From the NCBI GenBank assembly GCA_027012915.1, contig JALUYN010000632.1:1-6258 (forward strand): a stretch of 6,258 nucleotides of DNA, in the 5' to 3' direction. Source of the stretch: Cellvibrionaceae bacterium (GTDB lineage: Bacteria; Pseudomonadota; Gammaproteobacteria; Pseudomonadales; Cellvibrionaceae). Under the pieces are notes generated by a model that saw nothing but the letters and a program-made list of their open reading frames with translations, was not told the origin of the DNA and ran no database searches. The position numbers and the translations under genes are program-made. This document shows, one piece after another, positions 1 through 5,807 of this stretch (positions are counted from its first letter, which is position 1; every line of letters starts with the position of its first letter).

Positions 1-460
1 GGTAGTAGGCTCCGTTGTACTGGAAAACAACGTCAGCATCTGGTTTAACGTAGTGATTCGCGCCGATTGCGACACCATCACCATCGGTGAAAACAGCAAC
101 GTTCAGGACGGCGCGGTACTGCACACCGACCCGGGCCTGCCACTGACCATTGGTAAAAACGTCACCGTGGGTCACAAGGCCATGGTGCACGGCTGCAGCA
201 TCGGCGACAACTCTCTGGTGGGCATCAACGCGGTCATCCTTAACGGTGCCAAAATCGGCAAGAACTGCATAATCGGCGCCAACGCGCTGGTATTGGAAAA
301 CATGGAAATTCCCGACAACAGCCTGGTTGTAGGCTCACCCGCCAAGATCAAAACCCAACTGGGCCCCGAAGCCGCAGAGATGCTGAAAGTCGGAGCCGAC
401 CACTACGTGGAAAACGGCAAAAATTTCAAAGCCAACATGAAACTCGACGAGCGCTTGTAA
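1..460 (+). CDS. Gamma-class carbonic anhydrase family protein (YrdA/PaaY-like), 5' truncated
   Basis: The reading frame is open from base 2, so the start codon lies outside the window; 152 codons remain, and about 20-30 N-terminal residues are probably missing compared with the roughly 175-185 residue family. The visible protein is a chain of hexapeptide repeats ([LIV]-G-x-x-x-x type), typical of a left-handed beta helix that forms trimers. Counting from base 2, the three histidines expected to bind the catalytic metal are present: H41 (VLHTD), H58 and H63 (GHKAMVHGC). The surrounding conserved residues are also there: R20 and D22 (VIRAD), and Q35-D36. A C-terminal helix (about residues 120-140) packs on the helix in this family. 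Family members are called carbonic anhydrases, but many YrdA-like proteins have no proven activity, and some relatives act as thioesterases. The gene ends at a strong stem-loop and converges on hda. Family assignment is secure; the enzymatic function is inferred. Confidence 0.9.
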   Translation, partial: VVGSVVLENNVSIWFNVVIRADCDTITIGENSNVQDGAVLHTDPGLPLTIGKNVTVGHKAMVHGCSIGDNSLVGINAVILNGAKIGKNCIIGANALVLENMEIPDNSLVVGSPAKIKTQLGPEAAEMLKVGADHYVENGKNFKANMKLDERL

Positions 461-492
461 GCTCCGCCCTTTCGACCATCTCACATGAATCA

Positions 493-521
493 GGGGCAGA
501 GTAGGGAAACTACTCTGCCCC
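493..521 (+). terminator. Perfect 12-bp stem-loop between convergent genes
   Basis: The arm GGGGCAGAGTAG (493-504) is fully complementary to CTACTCTGCCCC (510-521), around a 5-base loop (GGAAA). It sits 32 bases after the stop of the carbonic anhydrase family gene and 32 bases from the end of the convergent hda gene, so it can serve both as a shared bidirectional terminator. The flank on the + side is CTTAG, without a clear run of T, and the minus side has none either. It is therefore either a weak intrinsic terminator or mainly a 3'-end-protecting hairpin. Confidence 0.7.
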
Positions 522-553
522 CTTAGTAGATTACGTAGAACAGATCAGGCCCC

Positions 554-1279
554 TCACAACCCCAAAACCTGTTTCACAAAAGGCACCGTCAGCCGCCTCT
601 GCTCGCTCAGCGACGCCCTATCCAGCTGCCGCAACACCGAGTAGAGCTCTCCCAGATTGCGACTGCAACGATGCTGAATGAACTGAGCCACCTCGGCACT
701 CAATTCCAACCCGAGATTCTTGGCACGCATGGCCAAGGCGTCCATCTTATCTTCATCGGACAAAGGCGAGACCTGGAACACCAACCCCCAATTCAAGCGC
801 GATGCCAAATCCGGCAGATCCACTGACAACTCTCGGGGACTGGTATTGGCAGCCCACAACAGGCGCCCGCCCTGATCGCGCACGCGATTGAACAAATGGA
901 ACAATGCCGTTTCCCACTCGCGGTTGCCCATTACTGCTTGTACATCGTCGAGACAGACCAGCTGATGGTATTCCAACCCCTCAATCAGTGCTTCAGGCGG
1001 GTAGTCCACCCCCTCTCGCAAAGGCAGATAGGTGGCTCTGGCGCCCTGCCCCGAGGCATGCAGGCACGCCGCCTGCAACAAATGGGAGACACCGACACCG
1101 GTGTTACCCCATAAAAAAATGCTCTGCTCACCGAAAGCCGTTAATTGGCTCTTGAGCACCTGTAATAGCTGATCGTTACCACTATCGGAGGCAACATAGA
1201 AATTATCAAAGGTGGCTTCGTCCTGGAGACCGATATCCAGCGCCAATTGCTGTGGCGCCTGAAAACTACCTTGGTTCAC
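554..1279 (-). CDS. hda: DnaA regulatory inactivator Hda
   Basis: A 241-residue DnaA-like AAA+ protein, close to the usual length of about 230-250. Hda bound to the DNA-loaded sliding clamp stimulates hydrolysis of DnaA-ATP after initiation (RIDA) and so prevents over-replication. An N-terminal clamp-binding motif, QLALDI, lies at residues 11-16. The Walker A region is GNTGVGVSH (58-66), Walker B is LVCLDD (107-112), sensor 1 is near LLWAANTSP (140-148), and the arginine finger is R161 in DLASRLNWG. The C-terminal segment LDRASLSEQRRLTVPFVKQ is typical of Hda. I chose the GTG at 1279, because TAAGGA lies 8 bases upstream and the protein then begins like other Hda proteins. A GTG at 1309 in the same frame would add ten residues and overlap the upstream gene. 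Oddity: position 64 of Walker A is Val (codon 1090-1088), where Hda proteins have Arg and DnaA has Lys. It is cotranscribed with the DUF2066 gene. Confidence 0.95.
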   Translation of the reverse strand: MNQGSFQAPQQLALDIGLQDEATFDNFYVASDSGNDQLLQVLKSQLTAFGEQSIFLWGNTGVGVSHLLQAACLHASGQGARATYLPLREGVDYPPEALIEGLEYHQLVCLDDVQAVMGNREWETALFHLFNRVRDQGGRLLWAANTSPRELSVDLPDLASRLNWGLVFQVSPLSDEDKMDALAMRAKNLGLELSAEVAQFIQHRCSRNLGELYSVLRQLDRASLSEQRRLTVPFVKQVLGL

Positions 1280-1287
1280 GTATAGAT

Positions 1288-1293
1288 TCCTTA
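1288..1293 (-). promoter_or_regulatory. Shine-Dalgarno of hda overlapping the upstream stop codon
   Basis: Read on the minus strand, the sequence is TAAGGA, then 8 bases, then GTG. The TAA is the stop codon of the DUF2066 gene. This placement fixes the hda start at 1279 rather than 1309. It suggests translational coupling, since a ribosome ending the first gene would cover the initiation site of the second. Confidence 0.7.
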
Positions 1294-2412
1294 CTGCCCA
1301 CCAAGCCACTCAAATTTCAGGGGGTGGTTGATCGAGCCCATGCGATACTGTGGCACCGTCCCCTGTGTGGCAAGATCTTCTATGTGGTTTAGCTTGCGAT
1401 CCAGTGCAAGGGTATCCATGAGGACCGAATCATCGCCTTCAACAAACAGAGATACAGTCATCACATCGCCTTCCAGCGATAGCAGTCCAACGTGACCGAC
1501 AATCGCCAGCCTATTGAGATACTCCAAAGCCTGAACATAGTCTGCAAAGACATCAACACCATCGATCTTCGCCACCAGGGCATTGGCCGGCATATCACTG
1601 GCTACCACACCGTATAGTCCGGAGAGATAAGTTGCCACGCGCTGCAGTCCCGTCTCGATCATCTCCTCGCGGGAGGTTCCCTCGCTATCGAACAGCTGTT
1701 GTTTGGATTTGTGTTCAAAAAGCCAAGAGGCCATCCACTGTCCGGAAGAGGTTTCACTGTAGCGTCCCACCAATACTGCATCGACAGCATAGCGGCGACT
1801 GGCGGTACGTATCGCCTCTTGATCCAGGGCCCACAGATCGGCGGCGCTGACAGCCATCTGGTCCTGTAGATCCAGCAACGGCAAAGCCACGGGCAGCCCC
1901 ACATTGGTCGCCGCGCGAGTCAGAAACCTGTCCAGCAACTCGTCTTCAGCCGGATTAATGACCTGCACACCGCCAGCCTCCTGAGCCACAAGCCATACCA
2001 AACTCGAAGGCCGGTTCGCTGGCCACACAGGCTGCTGAGCATTACGCAGGGCTTTTTCCAGAGCGCTGCCAGAAAATTTCAACACCAGGCGTGCGGCCTG
2101 AACCGGTTGCCCTCGATAGTCGATTAACTCTTCGGAGGTTTCGTAGTGAAAGGACTCCAGGTAAGCCTCGGGGCGCTGCAACAGGCGCTCAATAGCGGGA
2201 GCATTCAGCACATCGACACTGCCCGACATACGAACCAGCACTTGCGCCAAGGCAGAAGATGCCGCCACTTCGCGCTCCTCAGCTGACTGATTTGGCACCA
2301 ATGCCGCCTGGGTGTGCATCTGTTTCACCTGTTCTGCACTGACCGCGAAGGCCAGCAGCAATACCAGCAACGACAGCAGGCCGGCAACAACTCGATTTAA
2401 CGCTGACAACAC
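1291..2412 (-). CDS. Exported DUF2066 family protein
   Basis: 373 residues. It begins with a clear Sec signal peptide: a short basic start (R7), a hydrophobic core from about residue 8 to 22, and a signal peptidase I site after VSA (residue 26), so the mature protein should be periplasmic. The remainder has no catalytic motif that I recognise and matches the DUF2066 family pattern, including the early segment with ALAQVLVRMSG and a C-terminal part rich in short hydrophobic strands. The start is a GTG with GGGGGA five bases upstream; the signal peptide supports it. A weak possible promoter, CATAAT at 2472-2467, has no convincing -35 box. The gene is divergent from purM and 11 bases upstream of hda. 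The same association with purM and hda is, to my knowledge, widespread in Pseudomonas-like bacteria. Its function is unknown; a role tied to replication control or purine supply would be guesswork. Confidence 0.88.
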   Translation of the reverse strand: MLSALNRVVAGLLSLLVLLLAFAVSAEQVKQMHTQAALVPNQSAEEREVAASSALAQVLVRMSGSVDVLNAPAIERLLQRPEAYLESFHYETSEELIDYRGQPVQAARLVLKFSGSALEKALRNAQQPVWPANRPSSLVWLVAQEAGGVQVINPAEDELLDRFLTRAATNVGLPVALPLLDLQDQMAVSAADLWALDQEAIRTASRRYAVDAVLVGRYSETSSGQWMASWLFEHKSKQQLFDSEGTSREEMIETGLQRVATYLSGLYGVVASDMPANALVAKIDGVDVFADYVQALEYLNRLAIVGHVGLLSLEGDVMTVSLFVEGDDSVLMDTLALDRKLNHIEDLATQGTVPQYRMGSINHPLKFEWLGGQ

Positions 2413-2509
2413 CCGAATCCCCCAAAATGGCTCAATCTAAACATCGGTCAAAACACAAGACGCCGTATTATGCAGGACGTCGCCATTGAGGTGCAGTAAA
2501 AAGTTGGCA

Positions 2510-2532
2510 TTTGTGGGGAGAAACCCCACAAA
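2510..2532. promoter_or_regulatory. 9-bp inverted repeat in the purM / DUF2066 divergent spacer
   Basis: TTTGTGGGG (2510-2518) and CCCCACAAA (2524-2532) are perfectly complementary around the loop AGAAA. Runs of five A (2498-2502) and five T (2542-2546) flank it almost symmetrically, 7 and 9 bases from the arms. It lies upstream of the likely purM -10 and upstream of the DUF2066 gene. It could be an operator for a dimeric regulator or a terminator-like element that insulates the two divergent units. As an intrinsic terminator the T runs are rather distant. No known regulator motif is recognised. Confidence 0.45.
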
Positions 2533-2538
2533 CAGAGA

Positions 2539-2566
2539 TTATTTTTCCGTTAGGGCCTGTTAGAAT
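2539..2566 (+). promoter_or_regulatory. Probable sigma-70 promoter of purM
   Basis: An extended -10 element, TGTTAGAAT (2558-2566), matches the TGnTATAAT pattern with one mismatch in the hexamer. It is followed by a GC-rich stretch (GTGCGCCC). The best -35 with 16-base spacing is a poor TTATTT (2539-2544), acceptable for an extended -10 promoter. Transcription would begin near 2573, leaving a leader of about 30 bases before the purM ATG. Confidence 0.5.
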
Positions 2567-2602
2567 GTGCGCCCTTTCTGTCAGCAAGAACACGAGCACA
2601 CC

Positions 2603-3649
2603 ATGACCGACAACAAACCTTCCCTGAGCTACAAAGACGCGGGCGTCGATATCGATGCCGGCAATGCCCTGGTCGACCGCATCAAATCCGTCGCCCAACG
2701 CACGCGCCGCCCCGGCGTCATGGCAGGTCTCGGAGGATTTGGCGCTCTGTTTGAGATGCCTACAGGCTATAAAGAACCCGTATTGGTATCCGGCACCGAT
2801 GGCGTGGGCACCAAGCTGCGCCTGGCCATGGACTTGAATCAGCACGACACCATTGGCATCGACCTGGTAGCCATGTGCGTTAACGATCTGGTTGTCGCCG
2901 GAGCTGAACCTCTGTTTTTTCTCGACTACTACGCCACCGGCAAGCTCAATGTGGATGTAGCTGCTGACGTTGTAGCCGGTATTGGCGACGGCTGTGAACA
3001 GTCTGGCTGCGCTCTGGTTGGCGGCGAAACTGCTGAAATGCCAGGCATGTACGAGGGCGACGACTACGACTTGGCAGGCTTCTGTGTTGGCGTCGCCGAG
3101 AAATCAGAATTGATCGATGGCAGCAAAGTTGCGCAGGGCGATGTTCTGATCGGTCTCGCATCCAGCGGCCCCCACTCCAACGGCTACTCCCTGATTCGCA
3201 AAATCCTCGAAGTCAGCGGTGCCAACCTCGACGACGAAGTGGGCGGTAAACCACTGGGCAAAGCCCTGCTGGAACCCACTCGCATCTATGTCAAACCGTT
3301 GCTAAAACTGATTCGCGAGATCGGTGTCAACGCCATGTCACATATTACTGGCGGCGGCTTGCAGGAAAATATTCCACGCGTGTTGCCGGACAACTGCAAA
3401 GCCGTTATTGATACCAGCGCCTGGGAAATCCCCGCTGTATTCCAGTGGCTGCAACAACAAGGTAATGTTGAAGCGTACGAAATGTACCGCACCTTCAACT
3501 GTGGCGTAGGCATGATTGTCGCCGTACCCGCCGACAAAGCCGACGCCGCATTAAAACTGCTAAATGATGAAGGCGAGACCGCCTTTGTTGTGGGTAATGT
3601 CGCTCTGGTTGAAGGCGATGAAGAGCGCGTTGAGCTGACAGGACTGTAA
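2603..3649 (+). CDS. purM: Phosphoribosylformylglycinamidine cyclo-ligase (AIR synthetase)
   Basis: 348 residues, against about 345 in Escherichia coli, and colinear with it throughout. PurM uses ATP to close the imidazole ring of FGAM, giving 5-aminoimidazole ribonucleotide, the fifth step of de novo purine synthesis in the cytoplasm; the enzyme is a homodimer. Visible signatures are [18 protein letters not shown] (7-24), the glycine-rich nucleotide-binding stretch [16 protein letters not shown] (63-78), [18 protein letters not shown] (94-111), [11 protein letters not shown] (140-150), [10 protein letters not shown] (187-196) and [16 protein letters not shown] (247-262). The ATG at 2603 is chosen because the protein then starts [14 protein letters not shown], as in homologues; an in-frame GTG at 2567 lies in the promoter. 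The ribosome site is weak (ACGAG, 7 bases upstream). purN starts immediately after the stop codon. Confidence 0.98.
   Translation: MTDNKPSLSYKDAGVDIDAGNALVDRIKSVAQRTRRPGVMAGLGGFGALFEMPTGYKEPVLVSGTDGVGTKLRLAMDLNQHDTIGIDLVAMCVNDLVVAGAEPLFFLDYYATGKLNVDVAADVVAGIGDGCEQSGCALVGGETAEMPGMYEGDDYDLAGFCVGVAEKSELIDGSKVAQGDVLIGLASSGPHSNGYSLIRKILEVSGANLDDEVGGKPLGKALLEPTRIYVKPLLKLIREIGVNAMSHITGGGLQENIPRVLPDNCKAVIDTSAWEIPAVFQWLQQQGNVEAYEMYRTFNCGVGMIVAVPADKADAALKLLNDEGETAFVVGNVALVEGDEERVELTGL
3640..3643 (+). promoter_or_regulatory. Shine-Dalgarno of purN inside the end of purM
   Basis: AGGA lies 6 bases before the ATG at 3650, within the last codons of purM. It supports the first ATG of purN over a second in-frame ATG at 3665, which has no such site. 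It also implies coupled translation of the two genes. Confidence 0.65.
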
Positions 3650-4312
3650 ATGCCCGTCTCCAAAATGCCCAATATCGTTGTACTTATCTCGGGCAGCGGT
3701 AGCAATCTGCAAGCCATTCTGGACGCCTGTGAGGCCGGAGAGATCCCCGGCCGTATCGCCGCAGTGATCAGCAACCGCCCCAATGCCTACGGCCTGGAGC
3801 GCGCGCGTCTGGCGGGCGTTGCAGCTCATGTTATAGATCACACTGAGTTCGAATCCCGCGAAGCCTTTGACCAGCAACTGCAACAGTGTATCGATGAATA
3901 CCAACCCAGCCTGGTGGTGCTGGCTGGATTTATGCGCATTCTCACCGAGGGTTTCACCCAGCACTTTCTGGGCCGCATGATCAATATTCACCCTTCGCTG
4001 CTGCCGAAGTATCCGGGACTTAACACCCACCAACGGGCTATTGATGCTGGCGATGCCGAACATGGCGCTACGGTGCATTTCGTTACACCAGTACTCGACG
4101 ATGGCCCCAATATCATCCACGCCAAAGTAGCCATTGACGAAAGCGATAGTGCTGAGGCGCTGGCCAACAAGGTGCATGGCATTGAGCACAAAATCTACCC
4201 CAAAGCGGTGGAATGGTTCGCCGCAGGGCGCATCGCCATGGGCGATGATGGTCGGGCTTACCTGGACAATACCCTATTGGATGAATCCGGTATTGATCTG
4301 GCCTCCCTGTAA
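3650..4312 (+). CDS. purN: Phosphoribosylglycinamide formyltransferase (GAR transformylase)
   Basis: 220 residues, the usual size for PurN. It transfers a formyl group from 10-formyltetrahydrofolate to glycinamide ribonucleotide, the third step of purine synthesis. The N-terminal Rossmann-type part carries the phosphate-binding loop GSGSNLQ (15-21). The catalytic signature is INIHPSLLPKYPGL (111-124), with N112 and H114 matching E. coli N106 and H108. The essential aspartate is D150 in VLDDGP, matching D144, and H143 matches H137. All active-site residues expected of a working enzyme are present. The gene abuts purM with zero intergenic bases (TAA followed directly by ATG), so both are almost certainly on one transcript. 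The ATG at 3665 gives the protein start MPNIVVLISG, closer to E. coli, and is the alternative. A 95-base gap follows before the DUF3108 gene. Confidence 0.98.
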   Translation: MPVSKMPNIVVLISGSGSNLQAILDACEAGEIPGRIAAVISNRPNAYGLERARLAGVAAHVIDHTEFESREAFDQQLQQCIDEYQPSLVVLAGFMRILTEGFTQHFLGRMINIHPSLLPKYPGLNTHQRAIDAGDAEHGATVHFVTPVLDDGPNIIHAKVAIDESDSAEALANKVHGIEHKIYPKAVEWFAAGRIAMGDDGRAYLDNTLLDESGIDLASL

Positions 4313-4332
4313 AGTCCAAGCAACAAATACCG

Positions 4333-4341
4333 TGTTATGCT
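4333..4341 (+). promoter_or_regulatory. Possible extended -10 upstream of the DUF3108 gene
   Basis: TGTTATGCT contains TGn followed by TATGCT, four of six matches to the -10 consensus, in the 95-base gap after purN. No recognisable -35 accompanies it. No terminator hairpin was seen after purN either, so readthrough from the purMN transcript is at least as likely. Confidence 0.25.
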
Positions 4342-4407
4342 GAGCCACACAGCAACCAGATCTCAAGCGCCACGATGCCAACCGTCCTAATGCCGACAAT
4401 ACGACCC

Positions 4408-5130
4408 ATGAAAAGCCTCCTGCGACGCTGCTTTGCTTTCCTGATAGTCCTAAGTAGCGGCCTGGCGGCAGCCAATGCCGAAAAACTGCCACAACCGTTC
4501 ACCGCCACCTACAAAGCCAAGTACAGTGGCTTTGACATTACAGCGGTTCGCTCTCTGCAGGCGCTTGATAACGACAGGCAACTACTGCAATTTAAGGCCA
4601 CATCCTGGATGGCCAACATCGAGGAACAAAGCCAGTTTCAATGGGGAGAGCACGGTTTTTTGATTCCCCAAGAATACACATACCAGCGCAAGGTTTTGGG
4701 CAAAAAGCGAGAAGCACACCTGACCTTCGACTGGCAACAAAAGCAAGTTACCAACGCCGTTCAGGACTCCACCTGGCGCATGGCACTTCCGGATGTTGCA
4801 CTGGACAAGCTCGGCTACCAACTGCAACTGCGCAAGGACCTGATCAACAGTCGCGACATTGGCGCTTATGAAATCGCCGATGGCGGCCGTCTCAAGACCT
4901 ACCAATTTGCGATCCTCGGTGAAGAAATCGTCGATACGCCGCTTGGCAAGCTTAATGCCATTCAAGTCAAACGTATCCGCAAAAACAACAAACGCACCAC
5001 CCATATTTGGCTCGCCAAGGATTGGGACTACCTGATCGTCAAATTGCAGCAAACAGAAAAAGGCGGCAAAGCCTATGAGATCAACCTGTCTTCCGCCACG
5101 GTGGGAGATCAGACCGTCACCGGACTCTGA
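4408..5130 (+). CDS. Exported DUF3108 family protein
   Basis: 240 residues from the chosen start. The first 24 residues form a signal peptide: K2, R6 and R7, then a hydrophobic core (CFAFLIVLSSGLAAA), with a cleavage site after ANA. The mature part begins with the pattern PFTATYKAKYSGFDI and is dominated by predicted beta strands, including a polar segment rich in Gln, Lys and Trp. This matches the periplasmic DUF3108 family, often found beside purN in Pseudomonas-like genomes. Near the C terminus, RTTHIWLAKDWDYLIVKLQQ is a typical family motif. Function is unknown; no catalytic residues are recognisable. Two earlier in-frame ATGs (4375 and 4390) would add 11 or 6 residues before the signal peptide. 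None of the three starts has a good ribosome site; I prefer 4408 because it gives the cleanest signal peptide. slyD follows after 31 bases. Confidence 0.87.
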   Translation: MKSLLRRCFAFLIVLSSGLAAANAEKLPQPFTATYKAKYSGFDITAVRSLQALDNDRQLLQFKATSWMANIEEQSQFQWGEHGFLIPQEYTYQRKVLGKKREAHLTFDWQQKQVTNAVQDSTWRMALPDVALDKLGYQLQLRKDLINSRDIGAYEIADGGRLKTYQFAILGEEIVDTPLGKLNAIQVKRIRKNNKRTTHIWLAKDWDYLIVKLQQTEKGGKAYEINLSSATVGDQTVTGL

Positions 5131-5151
5131 TACAGAGCCGCTTCCAACAGC

Positions 5152-5155
5152 AGGA
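5152..5155 (+). promoter_or_regulatory. Shine-Dalgarno of slyD
   Basis: AGGA lies 6 bases before the ATG at 5162. It settles the start there, rather than at the in-frame upstream codon at 5075 that lies inside the DUF3108 gene. Confidence 0.7.
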
Positions 5156-5161
5156 ACCACT

Positions 5162-5647
5162 ATGACCGCCATTACCGCAAACAAAGTCGCAAGCATTCAC
5201 TACACCCTGAAGAACGATGAAGGGCAGATTCTCGATAGCTCAGAAGGCCAAGAGCCACTGGCTTACCTGCATGGAGCTCAAAATCTGGTTCCCGGCCTTG
5301 AGAAGCAACTGGAAGGCAAGGCTGTCGGTGACAAGTTCAGCGCAGTAGTAGAGCCTGAGGAAGCCTATGGCGAAACCGATCCCAGCCTGATTCAAGAACT
5401 TCCTCGCACTATGTTCGGTGGCGTCGACACAATTGAAGTGGGCATGGAGTTTCATGCTGAGACCCAGAACGGCCGCCAGGTTGTCGAGGTTATCGAAGTG
5501 GAAGAAGACACTGTCACTATTAACGGCAACCACCCGCTGGCAGGCGAACGCCTGAACTTTGATATCGAAGTCACCGACATCCGCGACGCGACAGAAGAAG
5601 AGCTGAGTCACGGGCATGTACACGCAGCCGGCGGTTGCGGTCACTAA
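5162..5647 (+). CDS. slyD: SlyD-type FKBP peptidyl-prolyl cis-trans isomerase
   Basis: 161 residues. The FKBP fold is split by an insert-in-flap chaperone domain, the layout of SlyD. The first FKBP half spans about residues 1-70 (DSSEGQEPLAYLHGAQNLVPGLE, with YLHG at 35-38, and the AYG motif at 68-70). The insert runs to about 125 (VEVIEVEEDTVTINGNHPLAG marks the return), and the last strand is LNFDIEVTDIRDATEEEL (131-148). The tail after 149 holds H150, H152, H154, C159 and H161, a short version of the metal-binding tail. SlyD isomerises proline bonds, holds unfolded proteins, and in E. coli carries nickel for hydrogenase maturation. The tail here is about 13 residues, against roughly 45-50 in E. 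coli, but similar short tails are normal in pseudomonad-type SlyD. It is probably cytoplasmic, with no signal peptide. It may share a transcript with the DUF3108 gene (31-base gap). Confidence 0.93.
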   Translation: MTAITANKVASIHYTLKNDEGQILDSSEGQEPLAYLHGAQNLVPGLEKQLEGKAVGDKFSAVVEPEEAYGETDPSLIQELPRTMFGGVDTIEVGMEFHAETQNGRQVVEVIEVEEDTVTINGNHPLAGERLNFDIEVTDIRDATEEELSHGHVHAAGGCGH

Positions 5648-5660
5648 TTAGCGACAACGC

Positions 5661-5683
5661 AAGCCTGTTATCAAGGCAGGCTT
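5661..5683 (+). terminator. Weak terminator-like hairpin after slyD
   Basis: AAGCCTG (5661-5667) pairs with CAGGCTT (5677-5683) around a 9-base loop, 14 bases after the slyD stop. It is followed by TC and A-rich sequence, not a long T run, so termination would be inefficient. A second copy of AAGCCTG at 5737-5743 could compete for the same CAGGCTT. Confidence 0.45.
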
Positions 5684-5747
5684 TCAATCAAATCAGATGC
5701 AATTGACGGCGACGCATTGGGTACGTTTTAAAGAGCAAGCCTGAAGA

Positions 5748-5779
5748 TTTGTGCGCACCTATATTTGTGCGTTCCTATA
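5748..5779. repeat. Tandem duplication, 16-bp unit, two copies
   Basis: TTTGTGCGCACCTATA (5748-5763) is followed directly by TTTGTGCGTTCCTATA (5764-5779). The two units match at 14 of 16 bases; the differences are CA versus TT in the middle. The first copy contains the palindrome GTGCGCAC; the second has lost it. Confidence 0.8.
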
Positions 5780-5805
5780 GAGCCTGCCCGTAGAGAGCCT
5801 GCCCG
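5776..5805. repeat. Tandem duplication, 15-bp unit, two copies
   Basis: TATAGAGCCTGCCCG (5776-5790) is followed directly by TAGAGAGCCTGCCCG (5791-5805), with 14 of 15 bases equal. Its first four bases are the last four of the preceding 16-bp tandem repeat, so the two duplications are nested end to end. It ends two bases before the stop codon of the universal stress gene. Confidence 0.8.
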
Positions 5806-5807
5806 AG

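Noticed and set aside
1112..1119. Run of seven T in the hda coding strand as a programmed frameshift site
   Set aside because: The frame continues intact through all later Hda motifs, there is no shifted product of interest, and no stimulatory structure is apparent.
1280..1309. Longer hda starting at GTG 1309
   Set aside because: It would overlap the DUF2066 gene and add ten residues not seen in Hda; the GTG at 1279 has a good TAAGGA at 8 bases.
2567..2602. Longer purM starting at GTG 2567
   Set aside because: It begins directly after the -10 hexamer, before the expected transcription start, and the added 12 residues have no counterpart in PurM.
2468..2845. 125-codon minus-strand frame across the purM promoter and 5' end
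   Set aside because: It is antisense to the conserved purM start and covers its promoter, with no recognisable protein features.
3560..4189. 209-codon minus-strand open frame opposite purN
   Set aside because: It lies antisense to a clearly conserved purN and has no family signature; it is a shadow of codon bias on the other strand. The same holds for the minus frames at 3286-3783, 4582-5196 and 5240-5644.
5075..5161. Longer slyD starting at 5075
   Set aside because: The added 29 residues overlap the end of the DUF3108 gene in another frame and do not resemble SlyD; the ATG at 5162 has AGGA at 6 bases.
5703..5731. Possible promoter TTGACG with TTTTAA in the slyD-uspA spacer
   Set aside because: The -35 is good, but the -10 matches only three of six positions and no gene lies downstream on that strand. 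A small RNA cannot be excluded, but nothing supports one.
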